Shown: one piece after another, positions 1 through 8,111 of the stretch
Layout: each line of letters begins with the position of its first letter
Numbering within the stretch: position 1 is the first letter of the stretch
Assembly (NCBI GenBank): GCA_963759545.1
Contig: CAVXAB010000012.1
Location: forward strand, 1 to 64,000
Length of the DNA: 64,000 nt
Direction: 5' to 3'
Source: Trebonia sp963759545
GTDB lineage: Bacteria; Actinomycetota; Actinomycetes; Streptosporangiales; Streptosporangiaceae
The notes under the pieces: model-generated
Told to the model about the DNA's origin: nothing
What the model saw: only the letters and a program-made list of their open reading frames with translations
Databases searched by the model: none
Made by a program: the position numbers and the translations under genes

Positions 1-144
1 GACACGGGCTCGCAGGGGACCCCCGGCGTTCGGGGAGCCGCGCAGGAACTTAGGCACTCAGCGCGGTCGCGCGGACCTCTTTTGCGCATTCATGAGGGTA
101 ATCGGGCACGAGTGGGGGCACTATGGACCTGTGAAGGGCATCTC

Positions 145-693
145 GTGAGCCGCACGCCGTGGCTGGGACGGCCAGCCGGACGGCACGCGGCCGGCGGGCG
201 CGGCCGTAACAGGCCCGGCGCCGACACAGGCGCTGGTCCCGCATCCGCGCCGCGGGAGGCTATGCCGCCCGCGGAGGTGCCGTGGGCCGCGCCGCTACAG
301 GAGCCGCCGTGGGCCGCGGCGCCGGCGCCCGCGGCCGGCCCGCTCGGCGCGCCCACGATGGCCGACGCCCTGCCCGCCCCGCTTGTCTCGCCGGTGACCG
401 ACGACGCGCGCGCCGCGGTGGCCGAGTCGGCGGCGTCGCTGCCCGGTTACGTCCCGCCCGGCATGACGCCGCTGGTCACCATCGACGCGCTCGGGCGCAA
501 GTGCCCCATCCCGATCATCATGCTCGCGCAGCAGATCCGCGACGTCCCGGTCGGCTCGGTGATCGCCGTCCTCGCCGACGATCCCGCCGCCTACACCGAC
601 ATCCCGGCCTGGTGCGGGCTCAAGTCGCACGATTGCGTCTTCCGCGTCGACCACGCGTCCGGCTGGTCGTTCGGCGTCCGCCGCCGCTACTAG
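145..693 (+). CDS. TusA/SirA-like sulfurtransferase domain protein
   Basis: The C-terminal 70 residues form a TusA-like fold, with the signature CPIP at about residues 120-123 preceded by a short beta strand (VTIDALGRK). TusA proteins relay persulfide sulfur on this cysteine or act in redox or selenium handling; the substrate here is unknown. The first 110 residues are Ala/Pro-rich and look disordered, which is unusual because TusA proteins are normally about 80 residues. I chose the GTG at 145 because GAAGGG lies six bases upstream; an ATG at 82 is also in frame, and internal ATGs at 262 and 358 would give a shorter protein. It stands alone, with no sulfur-relay neighbours. Confidence 0.72.
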   Translation: MSRTPWLGRPAGRHAAGGRGRNRPGADTGAGPASAPREAMPPAEVPWAAPLQEPPWAAAPAPAAGPLGAPTMADALPAPLVSPVTDDARAAVAESAASLPGYVPPGMTPLVTIDALGRKCPIPIIMLAQQIRDVPVGSVIAVLADDPAAYTDIPAWCGLKSHDCVFRVDHASGWSFGVRRRY

Positions 694-935
694 CGGCCGC
701 AACCCAGGTCTCACCCGGTTGCGGTCAGTGCGCCGCTGGCGGCTCACGGCCAGTGCGGCGCGGCGCCATCCCGAACGAGGGCGCGGCTCCGCCATCCCGG
801 CACGCTTCTTCACTCCGCGCCCGGCGCCCGGCGCCGCGCGCCGGGCCGCGCCCGGCGGCCGCGCCCGGCGCCCCGCGCCCGGCGTCCCGCGGGCCGCGCC
901 TGCGGGACGCGCCTGCGGGCAGCGCGCCTGCGGGA

Positions 936-955
936 CGCTTCTTGCTGTTATCACG
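936..955 (+). repeat. Dispersed 20-mer, copy 1
   Basis: Matches CGCTTCTTGCTGTTATCACG. The same 15-17-base core recurs at 1336, 11400, 11468 and, with a shorter match, 36771, always between genes and next to CGCG-rich simple sequence. Function unknown. Confidence 0.75.
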
Positions 956-1061
956 TCTGGTTGCTCGGTGCCAGGAGTCAGGCCCCAGTGCGGTCAATGC
1001 CGTTGCCTGAAGCGCTCCGCGTGACTCTTGAGGCCGCTTTCGCGCCAGGTCCGAGCCAGGC

Positions 1062-1190
1062 ATGCCCGTTCCGTCCGGATTGTCCGAGCAGCATCGCGGC
1101 CCGGACCATGATCATGTGGATTCCGCAGCTGATTTGATGCGGAATCTCGCATGATCAAGGAAATCACCGCGATCGCGCCGCGCCCGCCGC
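1062..1190 (+). repeat. Palindromic dispersed element, copy 1
   Basis: The core at 1107-1156 reads CATGATCATGTGGATTCCGC, a loop, then GCGGAATC and CATGATC. It is preceded by CCGTTCCGTCCGGATTGTCC at 1069-1088 and followed by GCGATCGCGCCGCGCCC-like sequence. Copies 2 (26726-26860) and 3 (60925-61046, inverted) share the core and the flanks. With copy 2 the similarity continues about 65 bases further, to about 1255 (ACGGCCCTCACGGTCACC-like). In this copy the right arm of the hairpin is imperfect. Confidence 0.8.
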
Positions 1191-1335
1191 TGGGCGCCGC
1201 GCGCCAGCCCGCGCACGGCCCTCACGGTCACCACGCGCCACAACGGCATTGCCCAATGCGATACCTAACTCTCGGCGCCAAGCGAAGCCGGGCTCCCGGG
1301 CGCCGAGCGAGGCCAGTTGGTTTGGCCTTGCGGGC

Positions 1336-1356
1336 CGCTTCTTGCTGTTATCTACG
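1336..1356 (+). repeat. Dispersed 20-mer, copy 2
   Basis: CGCTTCTTGCTGTTATC followed by TACG, 12 bases beyond the stop of the minus-strand ctaG gene. Same core as the copies at 936, 11400 and 11468. Confidence 0.75.
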
Positions 1357-1367
1357 AATGGCGTGGA

Positions 1368-2450
1368 CTAGGCGCGCTTGAACCGGTCGGTGAGGCGGGG
1401 GTCCGTTTCCCACCAGGGCTGGTCGGCCTGGTCGGGCTCTTCCGCCCCAAGGGTCACGGGAACCGCGGCACCGGAATCGGTGTTCGCGGGCGCGGTGCCC
1501 GCGGGCGGCGAGCCGACGCCGGCCGCGCCGTCGCCGGAGCCGGCCTTGACGGCACGGACGGCTGCGCGGGCGGCGTCGCGCGCGTCCAGTTCCGCGTCGA
1601 TCTCCGCGGCTTCCTGCTTGTCCGCGCGCATCATCTGGATGAGCTGGACGGCGAGGAAGGGCAGGCCGACGAAGTCGCCGAGGATCCAGATGATGCCGCC
1701 GCCGAGGACCTGGCTGGTGGCCAGGCTCGGGCCGTAGGGATAGCCGACCGCGCGGTAGTGCGCGGCCGCGAGGATGGTCTGGTCGGCGATGATCGCGATG
1801 CCGAAGAACGCGTCACCGACCACTTCGGCGGCGGTGATCCACATCGCCACGCCGTAGGGGTACTCCCTGGGCACCGGGTCGACGCGCAGCAGCGTCCAGA
1901 AGAACACGTAACCCGGCGCCATCAGGATGAGGTACGTAAGTTCGCGCACCGTGCCGCTGGTGAACACGTGCGTGTACCAGGACGTGAAGTACATGGTCAT
2001 CGGCACGGCAACCAGCAGCAGCGTGGTGATCGCCGGGAACGTCACCACCCGGGCGACCCGGCCGCAGACCGCCCGCTTGACGCGGCCGCCCGCCCGCGGG
2101 TAGGCCTCGATGAGCAGCGTCAGCGGCTTGCCCATCGCGAGGAACAGCGGCGACACCAGGACGAGCAGCACGGTCTGCGTGGCCCTGGCGTAGAACAGGA
2201 CGCTCTCGTAGACGCCGGGCCACGCCATCGTCGCGATCGCCCAGAACCCTAGGCCGAGCACGATGAACGCGAACGTGCGCCCGCCCCTCCACTGGCCGCC
2301 GGCCCGCCTGACCCGCCGCACGGATACGACGTACCAGGCGGCGAGCAGCAGGATCAGCACCAGCATCGGCACGTCGACGCGCCACTCGGTGAACGCCCGG
2401 GCGAGTGTCAGCTTGGGGGGGCCACTGTAAGCGGTCGCGAGCGAGGGCAT
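1368..2450 (-). CDS. ctaG: Cytochrome c oxidase assembly protein, CtaG/Caa3_CtaG family
   Basis: A 360-residue polytopic membrane protein with about seven hydrophobic segments and the CtaG-type pattern: long helices, conserved Trp/His/Asp residues in the loops, and segments around MAWPGVYES, LFLAMGKPLTLL and WILGDFVGLPFLAVQL. Actinobacterial members help mature the copper centre of heme-copper oxidases in the cytoplasmic membrane. The C-terminal 90 residues are a cytoplasmic charged tail ending in WWETDPRLTDRFKR, typical of actinobacterial homologues. The gene follows a strong terminator behind adoK and has its own ATG start. It is not next to other cox genes, so the role rests on family resemblance only. 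Confidence 0.85.
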   Translation of the reverse strand: MPSLATAYSGPPKLTLARAFTEWRVDVPMLVLILLLAAWYVVSVRRVRRAGGQWRGGRTFAFIVLGLGFWAIATMAWPGVYESVLFYARATQTVLLVLVSPLFLAMGKPLTLLIEAYPRAGGRVKRAVCGRVARVVTFPAITTLLLVAVPMTMYFTSWYTHVFTSGTVRELTYLILMAPGYVFFWTLLRVDPVPREYPYGVAMWITAAEVVGDAFFGIAIIADQTILAAAHYRAVGYPYGPSLATSQVLGGGIIWILGDFVGLPFLAVQLIQMMRADKQEAAEIDAELDARDAARAAVRAVKAGSGDGAAGVGSPPAGTAPANTDSGAAVPVTLGAEEPDQADQPWWETDPRLTDRFKRA

Positions 2451-2520
2451 ACTCCAAAACTACTCCCTGTCGTAGAAGCCGGGCGCCCCGGTGGCCGGGC
2501 TGGCAGGCCCCTGAGTACGC

Positions 2521-2566
2521 GAATGCCCCGCCGGGAGAAGATGGCTTCTCCCGGCGGGGCATCCGC
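2521..2566 (-). terminator. Intrinsic-type hairpin after adoK
   Basis: ATGCCCCGCCGGGAGAAG (2523-2540) pairs perfectly over 18 bp with its complement at 2545-2562 across a four-base loop. It lies 10 bases beyond the adoK stop and upstream of ctaG. There is no long U tract, as is usual in actinobacteria. Confidence 0.85.
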
Positions 2567-2575
2567 CTGCTTAGG

Positions 2576-3550
2576 CTAGGCCGGGAGGTGGGCGGCGATT
2601 TCCTCAGCTGCCTCGGCGCCGTAGACGTGCTTGGCGCGGTCCGCCAGGGCCGCCGGGGTGAGGTCGTACTCCTGGGGGCCGACCACCTCAAGCGCGTGCA
2701 CCGCCATCAGGTTGCCGAGCTGGATCGCTCGCTCCGTCGGCAGGCCCCACTCCGTCGCGGCAAGGAAGCCCGAGCGGAACGCGTCGCCTGAGCCCGTCGG
2801 CTCGACGAGCGTCGCGTCCCCGACCGGGCCCACGACGACGGGGTCGGCGCCCTTGCGCTCGACGCGCGCGCCCGCGGAGCCGAGGGTGACGACCCACGTC
2901 TCCACTCGGTCCAGGATGTCCTCGCCGGCCCAGCCGGTCTTCTGCTCGATGGCGGCGGCCTCGTACTCGTTGGAGAACAGGTAGGCGGCTCCCTCGATCA
3001 GGGTGCGCATCGACCCGCCGTCAAGGAAGGCGACCTGCTGGGAGAAGTCGGCGGCGAACCTGAGGCCCGCGGCGCGGCAGTCGGCCGTGAACCGCTGCAT
3101 GGCCACCGGGTCACCCGCGCCGATCACCACCAGGTCGACCGCGTTGGCGCTGGCCAGCGAGACGATATCGATCTCGCCGTCCTCGCTCATCGCGCCCGGG
3201 TAGAACGAGGCGATCTGGTTGCCCGTCTCGTCGTTCGTGCCGGTGAACCGGGCGGTGTGCCTGGTCTCCGACGTGCGCACGCCGGAGACGTCAACGCCGT
3301 GCGCCGTCAGCCAGGACGCGTATTCGGCGAAGTCCTGGCCGACGGAGCCGACGAGGAGTGGCTTGAGGCCGAGGCAGCCCAGGCCGTAGGAGATGTTCCC
3401 GGCCACCCCGCCGCGCCTGATCTCCAGGTCGCCGACGAGGAACGATACCGAGATCTTGTCCAGCTTCTCGGCGATCAGCGTGTCCGTGAACTTCCCCGCG
3501 AACATCATCAGGTGGTCGGTCGCGATCGACCCGGTGACAGCAATCCGCAT
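2576..3550 (-). CDS. adoK: PfkB-family kinase, adenosine kinase (AdoK-like)
   Basis: 324 residues, the length of the mycobacterial adenosine kinase that this protein resembles throughout. It begins MRIAVTGSIATDHLM, has the PfkB glycine-rich substrate segment RRGGVAGNISYGLGCLG near residue 45 and the signature EPTGSGDAFRSGFL near residue 260, whose Asp is the catalytic base. The family phosphorylates adenosine to AMP in purine salvage, or a sugar; the AdoK assignment is by resemblance. It is 48 bases downstream of erpA on the same strand and is followed at once by a perfect hairpin terminator, so erpA-adoK may be one transcript. Confidence 0.85.
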   Translation of the reverse strand: MRIAVTGSIATDHLMMFAGKFTDTLIAEKLDKISVSFLVGDLEIRRGGVAGNISYGLGCLGLKPLLVGSVGQDFAEYASWLTAHGVDVSGVRTSETRHTARFTGTNDETGNQIASFYPGAMSEDGEIDIVSLASANAVDLVVIGAGDPVAMQRFTADCRAAGLRFAADFSQQVAFLDGGSMRTLIEGAAYLFSNEYEAAAIEQKTGWAGEDILDRVETWVVTLGSAGARVERKGADPVVVGPVGDATLVEPTGSGDAFRSGFLAATEWGLPTERAIQLGNLMAVHALEVVGPQEYDLTPAALADRAKHVYGAEAAEEIAAHLPA

Positions 3551-3598
3551 CGTTGGGGGGCTCTATTCAGCTATCGGGGGGCCTGACGGCCCGCGGGA

Positions 3599-3949
3599 TC
3601 AGTGGAACGAGTCGCCGCAGGCGCAGGAGCCGGTCGCGTTCGGGTTGTCGATCGTGAAGCCCTGCTTCTCGATGGTGTCCACGAAGTCGATCGTGGCGCC
3701 CATGAGGTACGGCGCGGACATCTTATCGGTCACTACGCCGACGCTGCCGAACTCCTCGACGACGTCGCCGTCGAACGAGCGCTCGTCGAAGTAGAGCTGG
3801 TACTTCAGGCCCGAGCAACCGCCCGGCTGAACGGCCACCCGCAGCCGCAGGTCATCCCGGCCTTCCTGGGTGAGCAGCGCGCTTACCTTGCCCGCGGCCG
3901 CCTCGGTAAGGGTGATCCCCTGCTGCGTCACTTCGTCCTGAACGGTCAT
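3599..3949 (-). CDS. erpA: Iron-sulfur cluster insertion protein ErpA (HesB/IscA type)
   Basis: 116 residues with the A-type carrier fold and the three cluster-binding cysteines: one in QPGGCSGLKY (about residue 45) and two in the C-terminal GSCACGDSF. It delivers 2Fe-2S or 4Fe-4S clusters to apoproteins in the cytoplasm. Start, length and end agree with actinobacterial ErpA. It reads toward adoK, 48 bases away. Upstream lies a 190-bp gap with a GC hairpin that belongs to the preceding pspAB gene. Confidence 0.92.
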   Translation of the reverse strand: MTVQDEVTQQGITLTEAAAGKVSALLTQEGRDDLRLRVAVQPGGCSGLKYQLYFDERSFDGDVVEEFGSVGVVTDKMSAPYLMGATIDFVDTIEKQGFTIDNPNATGSCACGDSFH

Positions 3950-4076
3950 CTGTGACTAGCTCCCGTCTTCAATGTGGCTGCCGCACGCACGCGGCACCGT
4001 CGTTCGCTCTTAACTGTATGCATGGCGCGGTCATTCCTGCCAGGCGGGCCCGACACGAGCGTCATGCGCTCACAGT

Positions 4077-4143
4077 CGCCTCCCGGGGGGACGACTGCCC
4101 GTCCCCCCGACCGCGCCCGATGAAAATCGAGTGTATCGGGCGC
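4077..4143 (-). terminator. Composite G/C hairpin repeat after pspAB (copy i)
   Basis: CCCGGGGGGACGAC followed by GTCCCCCCG (4083-4109), then a hairpin with arms GCGCCCGAT (4113-4121) and ATCGGGCGC (4135-4143) that abuts the pspAB stop codon. It resembles the hairpins at 5908-6001 and 32875-32970, including an A-rich loop, so it is probably both a terminator and a member of a dispersed family. Confidence 0.7.
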
Positions 4144-4731
4144 TCACAGGCCGGGGGCGCCCCAGACGGGGAACCAGCGGGTGAGGTCCTGCTCGATCCT
4201 CAAGTCGTCGCCAAGCACGCCCTTGACCTGCAGCTCAAGGGCGTTGTCGCGGTTGTCGCCGCCGCCGAGCGGCGCGAAAGGATAGAACGTGCCGCGCTTG
4301 TAGAGGTACACGAGCGACAGACGGCGCTGGTTGTCGTCCCTGAAGGCGACGAGCGTGCACAGCAGCTGCGGGCCGAAGCCGCCGTCTACGAGGGCGCTGT
4401 TCACCGCGTGCAGGTCAGTGACCAGGGCGTCCATCTCGTCACTCATGTGGTTGACGACGAGCCAGGTGTACCCGTAAGTGTCCTTGGTCACCTCAACCGG
4501 CAGACCGCCGCCCGGCTTGCCGTTGTCCATGTCGAGGAGCTCAAGAACCTCCTTCTGGATGTCGGCGAACGGCTTGCCTTCCGGGGCACGGAAGCTCACC
4601 GAGCCTGAGCCCGTGGGCTTGAACCCGGCCGCCGCCTCCAACTGGACGGCGGCGGACGGAAGCCCGAACAGGTCGTCAAGCTTGGGCTGAACGGGCTTCG
4701 TCCGGCCGAATAGCGTGTCAAGGAAGCCCAT
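4144..4731 (-). CDS. pspAB: PspA-associated protein PspAB
   Basis: 195 residues beginning MGFLDTLFGRTKPVQPKLDDLFGL-like, the typical start of PspAB, which comparative genomics links with PspA, PspAA and HtpX in actinobacteria. There is no membrane segment, so it is likely cytosolic or membrane-peripheral. Its ATG overlaps the htpX stop by one base (TAATG), which indicates translational coupling. Biochemical function is not established for the family; a role in envelope stress is inferred from the context. A GC hairpin begins right at its stop codon. Confidence 0.88.
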   Translation of the reverse strand: MGFLDTLFGRTKPVQPKLDDLFGLPSAAVQLEAAAGFKPTGSGSVSFRAPEGKPFADIQKEVLELLDMDNGKPGGGLPVEVTKDTYGYTWLVVNHMSDEMDALVTDLHAVNSALVDGGFGPQLLCTLVAFRDDNQRRLSLVYLYKRGTFYPFAPLGGGDNRDNALELQVKGVLGDDLRIEQDLTRWFPVWGAPGL

Positions 4732-5732
4732 TACCGCAGGCCGCGCGGGTCCTGGCCGACCTGGCCGAGCTCACGCTGGATCTTGCTCAGCTGCTCGATC
4801 CGCTTCTCCAGGGACGGGTGGGTGGAGAACAGGGCCGACAGGCTCGCGCCGCCGCCGCCACCGCCACCGCCACCGCGGGTCAGCTTCATCGCCGGGGCGA
4901 AGTAGAAAGCGTTCAGCGACTCCGCGCTCCGTAGGTCCTGGGTCGGTATCCGGTTCATCCCCTGGCTGACCTTGGTCAGCGCGGAGATCAGCGCGCTCGG
5001 GTTCTGGGTGAGCAGCGCGCCGCTGCGGTCGGCGGCCAGCTCCCGGTACCTGGACAGCACCCTGATCAGCAGGAAGCTGACCGCGTACACGACGATGGAA
5101 ACGAGCATGATCAGCGGGATCAGCAGGGCCGCCTGGCTGTTGTTGCCGCCGCCGCGCCGGCCGCCGCCGAAGATCTCGGAGTAGAAGGCAAACCGCACGA
5201 GGAGGCCTGCCACGATCGCCAGCAGGCTGGCGTAGGTCATGACCTGGACATCCTTGTGGGCCACGTGGCTCAGCTCGTGCGCGAGGACGCCCTCGAGCTC
5301 CTCTTGGGTCAGCTGGCTGTGGTACAGCAGCCCCTCCGTGACGCACAGCACCGAGTTCTTGCTGTTACGGCCGGTGGCGAAGGCATTCGGCATGCGGGCC
5401 GGGGCGATCGCCACGCGGGGCTTGTCCATGTCCGCGAGCGCGCAGAGCCGGTCCACGATGCCGTGCAGCTCCGGCGCCTCCTTGGGTGAGACCACGCGGG
5501 CGCCCGCCGCGGCCAGGGCGATCTTGTCGCTGTAGAACAGCGAGGCGACCGCGGAGCCGCCGCCGAAGACCACCGCCACCAAGATGATCGCCGCAGCACT
5601 CGCGTGCGCATACGTCATGATGCCGATAACCAGGCCGACAAACACGACAAAAACCAGGCCGAGGAGGAACATCGTCGCGGTCATCCGGACGGTCAGGCCC
5701 CGGTCAGGCGCATACCTCGTATGCGTCGCCAT
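4731..5732 (-). CDS. htpX: HtpX-like membrane zinc metalloprotease (M48)
   Basis: 333 residues. Two hydrophobic segments at about 20-40 and 45-65 precede the protease domain, whose zinc motif HELSH is at 152-156 with a later Glu-bearing helix (YRELAADRSGA). Two more membrane segments follow at about 170-190 and 210-235. A run of nine glycines interrupts the C-terminal part. HtpX degrades damaged membrane proteins. I use the ATG at 5732, 24 codons inside the longest frame, because GGAGGT lies seven bases upstream. Coupled to pspAB; separated from pspAA by 300 bp that contain a 19-bp hairpin. Confidence 0.9.
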   Translation of the reverse strand: MATHTRYAPDRGLTVRMTATMFLLGLVFVVFVGLVIGIMTYAHASAAAIILVAVVFGGGSAVASLFYSDKIALAAAGARVVSPKEAPELHGIVDRLCALADMDKPRVAIAPARMPNAFATGRNSKNSVLCVTEGLLYHSQLTQEELEGVLAHELSHVAHKDVQVMTYASLLAIVAGLLVRFAFYSEIFGGGRRGGGNNSQAALLIPLIMLVSIVVYAVSFLLIRVLSRYRELAADRSGALLTQNPSALISALTKVSQGMNRIPTQDLRSAESLNAFYFAPAMKLTRGGGGGGGGGASLSALFSTHPSLEKRIEQLSKIQRELGQVGQDPRGLR

Positions 5733-5907
5733 AACGCACCTCCGATTCAGCCAGGCTCGCGACTTGTCTGGTTTTGTCGCGCTGTGCCTGGTTGTCAATG
5801 GCAATCTATCTCAACAACGTTGTGGGTTAGCTGAAGCGTTCCGCTGTGCTGCCTGAACACGGGAAAAACCGTTCTGCCCACGGCGAATCGCGTGGATCTG
5901 CGTGGCG

Positions 5908-6001
5908 GTCGTCTCCCGGGGGACGGCCCTCGTACCCCCGGATGCCCGTGAGGGGCGGGCCCGATGGCAAAAGCGCCACTGTATCGGGCCCGCCCCTCAC
6001 G
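5908..6001 (-). terminator. Composite G/C hairpin repeat after pspAA (copy ii)
   Basis: CTCCCGGGGGACGGCC and GTACCCCCGGATG (5911-5945) are followed by a perfect 19-bp stem: CGTGAGGGGCGGGCCCGAT (5947-5965) with its complement at 5983-6001. The 17-base loop contains GGCAAAAGCGCC. It starts about 30 bases after the pspAA stop and would limit read-through from pspA-pspAA into htpX-pspAB. Confidence 0.8.
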
Positions 6002-6032
6002 ACGGGTGCTCCGGCTGCTACGCGTCCTCTGG

Positions 6033-6326
6033 TTACGGAAGCCCGATCGAGTCGCCGGGGATCGTGCCGTCCGCGAGGAGCTTGCGCACCTCGCCGACGG
6101 TGGCGTCCGAGAAGGGAAGGATGTAGTCCGCCGTCACGAACTCGTCGTCCGCCACTGGCGTCCCCGTCGCCCGCACCAGGGCCACGGCGGCGTGCAGGGT
6201 GGCGTGGAACGCCGCCTCGGCCTCGTCGCGGACGGCCGCGTCGAGGTCCTTGTCGAGCGCGGTCAGCTTCACGGCAGCGTCATCACCGACGCGGAACTGG
6301 CCCTCGCCGAGGATTCGCACGATCAC
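6033..6326 (-). CDS. pspAA: PspA-associated protein PspAA
   Basis: 97 residues starting MIVRILGEGQFRV, the family hallmark. PspAA is a small protein encoded next to PspA in many actinobacteria, archaea and cyanobacteria. Its ATG overlaps the pspA stop in an ATGA junction, so the two are translationally coupled. It has no membrane segment or catalytic motif. By association it probably modulates PspA assembly or signalling; this is inference. Confidence 0.88.
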   Translation of the reverse strand: MIVRILGEGQFRVGDDAAVKLTALDKDLDAAVRDEAEAAFHATLHAAVALVRATGTPVADDEFVTADYILPFSDATVGEVRKLLADGTIPGDSIGLP

Positions 6327-7111
6327 GCCCCATCACCTGCCTGCTGCTCGGCGGCAGCGGCCTCCTGGCTGGGGCCCGCGGAGCCGTTGCCCTCGATCTG
6401 CTTGGGCGCGGTCGAGGCGATCTCGCCCTTGATCCGGGCGAGTTCGGCATCGACGTCACTGCTCGCACCGAGCTTGTCGAGTTCGGCCTGGATGTAGTCC
6501 TGGCCGCCGCCAACGTGGTCCTCGAGGGCACCGGAGGCGAGCAGTTCGTCGATCGCGCCGGCCCTGGCCTGCATCTGCGCCGTCTTGTCCTCGGCACGCG
6601 CGATCGCGAGGCCGACGTCGCCCATCTCCTCGGAGATCCCTGAGAAGGCCTCGTTGATGCGGGTCTGCGCCTCGGCGGCGGTGTACGTCGCCTTGAGCGT
6701 CTCCTTCCGCGTGCGGAAGGACTGCACCTTGGCGTCGAGCCGCTGCGAGGCGAGGGTCAGCTTCTCCTCCTGCTCCTGCAGGTTGGCGAACTGGGTCTCC
6801 AGGTCGGCGTACTGCGCGACCAGCTGCGACTTGTTCTGCAGCGCGGCCCTGGCAAGATCCTCACGGCCCTTGCCGAGCGCGTCCCGCGCCTGGACGTCGC
6901 GCTTGCCGATCTCCTTCTGCAGGGAGTTCATCTGGAGTTCGACGCGCTTGCGCGACGTGGCGACGTCCGCGACCCCGCGCCGCACCCGGGTCAGCATCTC
7001 GACCTGCTGCTTGTAGGAATAGTCGAGGGTCTCGCGTGGGTCTTCCATCCGGTCCAGCGCCTTGTCGGCCTTGGCCCGGAATATCAGCGAGACTCGCTTC
7101 ATCACGCTCAT
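6323..7111 (-). CDS. pspA: PspA/IM30 family envelope-stress protein
   Basis: 262 residues, almost wholly alpha-helical with long heptad-rich coiled coils (about residues 25-190). The N-terminus (MKRVSLIFRAKADKALDRMEDP) is the amphipathic membrane-binding helix typical of PspA/Vipp1, ESCRT-III-like proteins that coat and stabilise the inner membrane. The C-terminal tail, after about residue 235, is Ala/Gln-rich and low in complexity. It is the first gene of pspA-pspAA, divergent from the DUF3043 gene across 210 bp. Confidence 0.93.
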   Translation of the reverse strand: MSVMKRVSLIFRAKADKALDRMEDPRETLDYSYKQQVEMLTRVRRGVADVATSRKRVELQMNSLQKEIGKRDVQARDALGKGREDLARAALQNKSQLVAQYADLETQFANLQEQEEKLTLASQRLDAKVQSFRTRKETLKATYTAAEAQTRINEAFSGISEEMGDVGLAIARAEDKTAQMQARAGAIDELLASGALEDHVGGGQDYIQAELDKLGASSDVDAELARIKGEIASTAPKQIEGNGSAGPSQEAAAAEQQAGDGA

Positions 7112-7321
7112 AGACGCGGCCGTCCCCTTCGTTTAACCTGAACGCCGCCCCCAGGCGGCAGGAAGCCACCAGGCGACGGCTAATTGCCGCCGGCTCACCG
7201 CAATCAACCCTACGCGCTGCCGCGAGTAGTAGCCACTTATCCTCCTGTGTATCCCCCGCTTGGCCCGCAGCCAAATCGGTTGGATGGCGATTGGGCCGGC
7301 ATCTACCGTTAAGCTATCCCC

Positions 7322-7975
7322 GTGTTCCGACGCAACAGCGACGGAGCTGCCGACGGCAAGGCCCAGGGTCCCCAGGGCGCGCAGACCCCGGAAGCTCCGG
7401 CTAAGAGCAAACCAGCCGCTCAGGCGGGCAAGGGCCGCCCCACGCCCAAACGCAGTGCGGCCGAGGCCAACCGGTACCGGACCCTCACCGGCTCCACCAC
7501 CAGTGGCCGGGGCCGGCCCGCGGCCACCGACACCAGGCGCAAGCTCACGCCTGAAGAGAAGGCCAAGGCGCGCGAAGACCGCACCAGGCAGATGCAGGCC
7601 ATGCGGCGCGGCGAGGACTGGGCGCTCGGCCCGCGCGACCGCGGCCCGGCCAAGAAGCTGGCCAGGGACTACGTCGACGCGCACCGGCGCCCGATGGAGT
7701 TCTACATGTACGCGCTGATCGTCTTGGTCATCGCGCTCTTCGCGGGCAGGTCCAACTCGGCGCTCGCGAGCTACATGCAGATCTTCCTCCTCGTGATCAT
7801 CGCGGTCATCGCGGTGGACGCCTACTTCCTGCGCCGGTCGATCGTGAACGTGATACACGAGCGACTGCCCGGGGAGTCGACGCGCGGCGTGGCGTTGTAC
7901 TCCATCATGCGCGCGCTCCAGCTCCGCCGCTTCCGCACTCCGTCCGCGAGGCTCAAGCCGGGCGACGACTTCTAG
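7322..7975 (+). CDS. DUF3043 membrane protein
   Basis: 217 residues. The first 100 are basic and rich in Ala, Lys and Pro. Then comes the DUF3043 core: GEDWALGPRDRGPAKKLARDYVDAHRR-like sequence followed by two membrane helices (about residues 125-145 and 150-170) and a basic tail. This family is widespread in actinobacteria and of unknown function. The GTG start sits about six bases after TAAGCT, a possible -10 element, so the message may be leaderless; no clear -35 supports this. The gene ends at a strong bidirectional hairpin (8004-8054). Confidence 0.8.
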   Translation: MFRRNSDGAADGKAQGPQGAQTPEAPAKSKPAAQAGKGRPTPKRSAAEANRYRTLTGSTTSGRGRPAATDTRRKLTPEEKAKAREDRTRQMQAMRRGEDWALGPRDRGPAKKLARDYVDAHRRPMEFYMYALIVLVIALFAGRSNSALASYMQIFLLVIIAVIAVDAYFLRRSIVNVIHERLPGESTRGVALYSIMRALQLRRFRTPSARLKPGDDF

Positions 7976-8003
7976 CGGCGGGCGTTCCCCCGGCGCCTAA
8001 CTT

Positions 8004-8054
8004 CAAAGATCTTGGATCGCTGCGCACGTCATGGCGCAACGATCCAAGATCTTT
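8004..8054. terminator. Bidirectional terminator hairpin
   Basis: AAAGATCTTGGATCG pairs with CGATCCAAGATCTTT across about 20 bases that themselves contain TGCGC/GCGCA. It lies between the convergent DUF3043 gene and the 69-residue ORF. The A and T tracts on both sides suit termination in both directions. Confidence 0.88.
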
Positions 8055-8111
8055 TTCGCGGGGGCGGCGTCGCGCCGCTATGTCGTGAAATATCCGGAAG
8101 GTCGCGGCGGC

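Larger units (their letters stand above)
694..1367. other. Gene-free, repeat-bearing intergenic region
   Basis: No convincing coding frame. It contains very GC-rich simple sequence (about 800-930, built from permutations of gcgcccggc), two copies of the CTTCTTGCTGTTATC 20-mer (936-955 and 1336-1356) and copy 1 of the palindromic CATGTGGATTCCGCAG element (about 1062-1190, with homology to about 1255). Confidence 0.7.

Noticed and set aside
1109..1156. Palindrome considered as a plasmid or phage attachment site
   Set aside because: Three copies spread over 60 kb, with no integrase gene and no tRNA gene, fit a dispersed repeat rather than an att site.
8004..8054. Hairpin considered as a riboswitch or small RNA
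   Set aside because: It is a simple perfect stem with A/T tracts between convergent genes; a bidirectional terminator explains it.
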